Assembly (NCBI RefSeq): GCF_900101855.1
Contig: NZ_FMVC01000002.1
Span: forward strand, 501,599-565,598
Length of the DNA: 64,000 nucleotides
Reading direction: 5' to 3'
From: Flavobacterium anhuiense
GTDB taxonomy: Bacteria > Bacteroidota > Bacteroidia > Flavobacteriales > Flavobacteriaceae
The notes below the pieces were generated by a model. That model searched no databases. It saw nothing but the letters and a program-made list of their open reading frames with translations, and was not told the origin of the DNA. Numbering within the stretch: position 1 is the stretch's first letter; each line of letters begins with the position of its first letter. A program made the translations under genes and the position numbers. Shown piece by piece: positions 63,696-64,000 of this stretch.

Positions 63696-64000
63696 ATGAG
63701 AACAAGAGATATTAATAAAGAAGAAATTGTAAAACAAAAAGCAATAGAAATGATCGTTAACCAAGGCATAGAAGGCTTTGGAATGAACCGTTTGGCAAAA
63801 GAATGCGGAATATCTGTTGCTACACTTTATATATATTATTCAGACAAGGAAGATTTGATTCGTAAAATTGGAATCGAAATTGGCCAAAACTTCTTTGAAA
63901 AGATGTTTGACGGTTTCTCGACAGATATGTCTTTCAGAGACGGATTACGAAATCAATGGGAAAATCGTATTTATTTTACTCAAAATTTTGCGCTCCAAGC
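63696..64000 (+). CDS. TetR-family transcriptional regulator, N-terminal part (runs off the window)
   Basis: At least 101 residues are visible. The N-terminal helix-turn-helix is MRTRDINKEEIVKQKAIEMI, GIEGFGMNRLAKECGISVATLYIYYSDKEDLIRKI (in parts), a clear TetR_N domain. The ligand-binding half is cut off at base 64000. The regulated gene is not visible. The start is ATG at 63696, 20 bases after a -7 box; ATGs further upstream are absent. Confidence 0.92.
   Translation, partial: MRTRDINKEEIVKQKAIEMIVNQGIEGFGMNRLAKECGISVATLYIYYSDKEDLIRKIGIEIGQNFFEKMFDGFSTDMSFRDGLRNQWENRIYFTQNFALQ

Overview
The window is chromosomal DNA of a member of Bacteroidota, almost certainly a Flavobacterium close to F. 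johnsoniae. The evidence is the low GC content, a type IX secretion gene set (type B sorting domain, PorP/SprF, OmpA), a fused SecDF, a tandem asnB pair, Bacteroidota -7 promoter boxes (TAnnTTTG), few Shine-Dalgarno sequences and the characteristic word-like intergenic repeats. No rRNA, tRNA, CRISPR array, prophage or transposase gene was seen. Functions are assigned by reading motifs, without database searches.

Layout. 1-1.5 kb: valS (partial, minus). 1.8-2.8 kb: a DUF1573 secreted protein and a lipoprotein. 3.0-8.8 kb (minus): a T9SS cassette of type B-sorted Ig-like surface protein, PorP/SprF and OmpA/PD40 protein. 8.9-10.2 kb: an aspartyl protease with a PDZ domain. 10.3-15.7 kb (plus): aminotransferase, folE, an IVP/S23-type four-helix-bundle gene, cysS, yidD, lgt. 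15.8-22.7 kb (minus): a frameshifted PagL-like lipid A deacylase, secDF, mdh, gyrB. 23.0-26.7 kb (minus): two asparagine synthetases. 27.1-34.2 kb (minus): GreA-like protein, GNAT, outer-membrane barrel, PhzF, giant TPR protein. 34.5-44.2 kb: ftsE and a polysaccharide locus with four glycosyltransferases, a WxcM/FdtA-like ketoisomerase, a DegT aminotransferase, a FemAB-like GNAT and a Wzx-type flippase. This set fits a glycan containing a 3-amino-3,6-dideoxy sugar. 44.2-46.6 kb (minus): TRIC-like channel, secreted protein, RDD protein. 46.6-53.7 kb (plus): a MoxR-type operon (SpoIIM, membrane protein, DUF4129, DUF4350, MoxR, small secreted protein, DUF58). 53.8-64 kb (plus): alkaline phosphatase family protein, TrmH-type methyltransferase, RelA/SpoT, Fur-family regulator, purA, NudK-like Nudix, S41 peptidase, L,D-transpeptidase, partial TetR.

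Most notable observations. (1) Many intergenic gaps carry short degenerate arrays with an exact 7- or 8-base period, often with a complementary arm that makes a long hairpin. One such inverted repeat encloses the stand-alone IVP/S23 gene, and one heptamer array lies inside the coding sequence of the sugar aminotransferase. Together these may be an uncharacterised family of repeat elements. (2) One of the two tandem asparagine synthetases has lost three glutaminase active-site residues (C2S, R47S, N71D) while its synthetase domain is intact. (3) The PagL-like gene is shifted out of frame by one base in a run of eight T inside its signal peptide, which suggests phase variation, a young pseudogene or a sequencing error.
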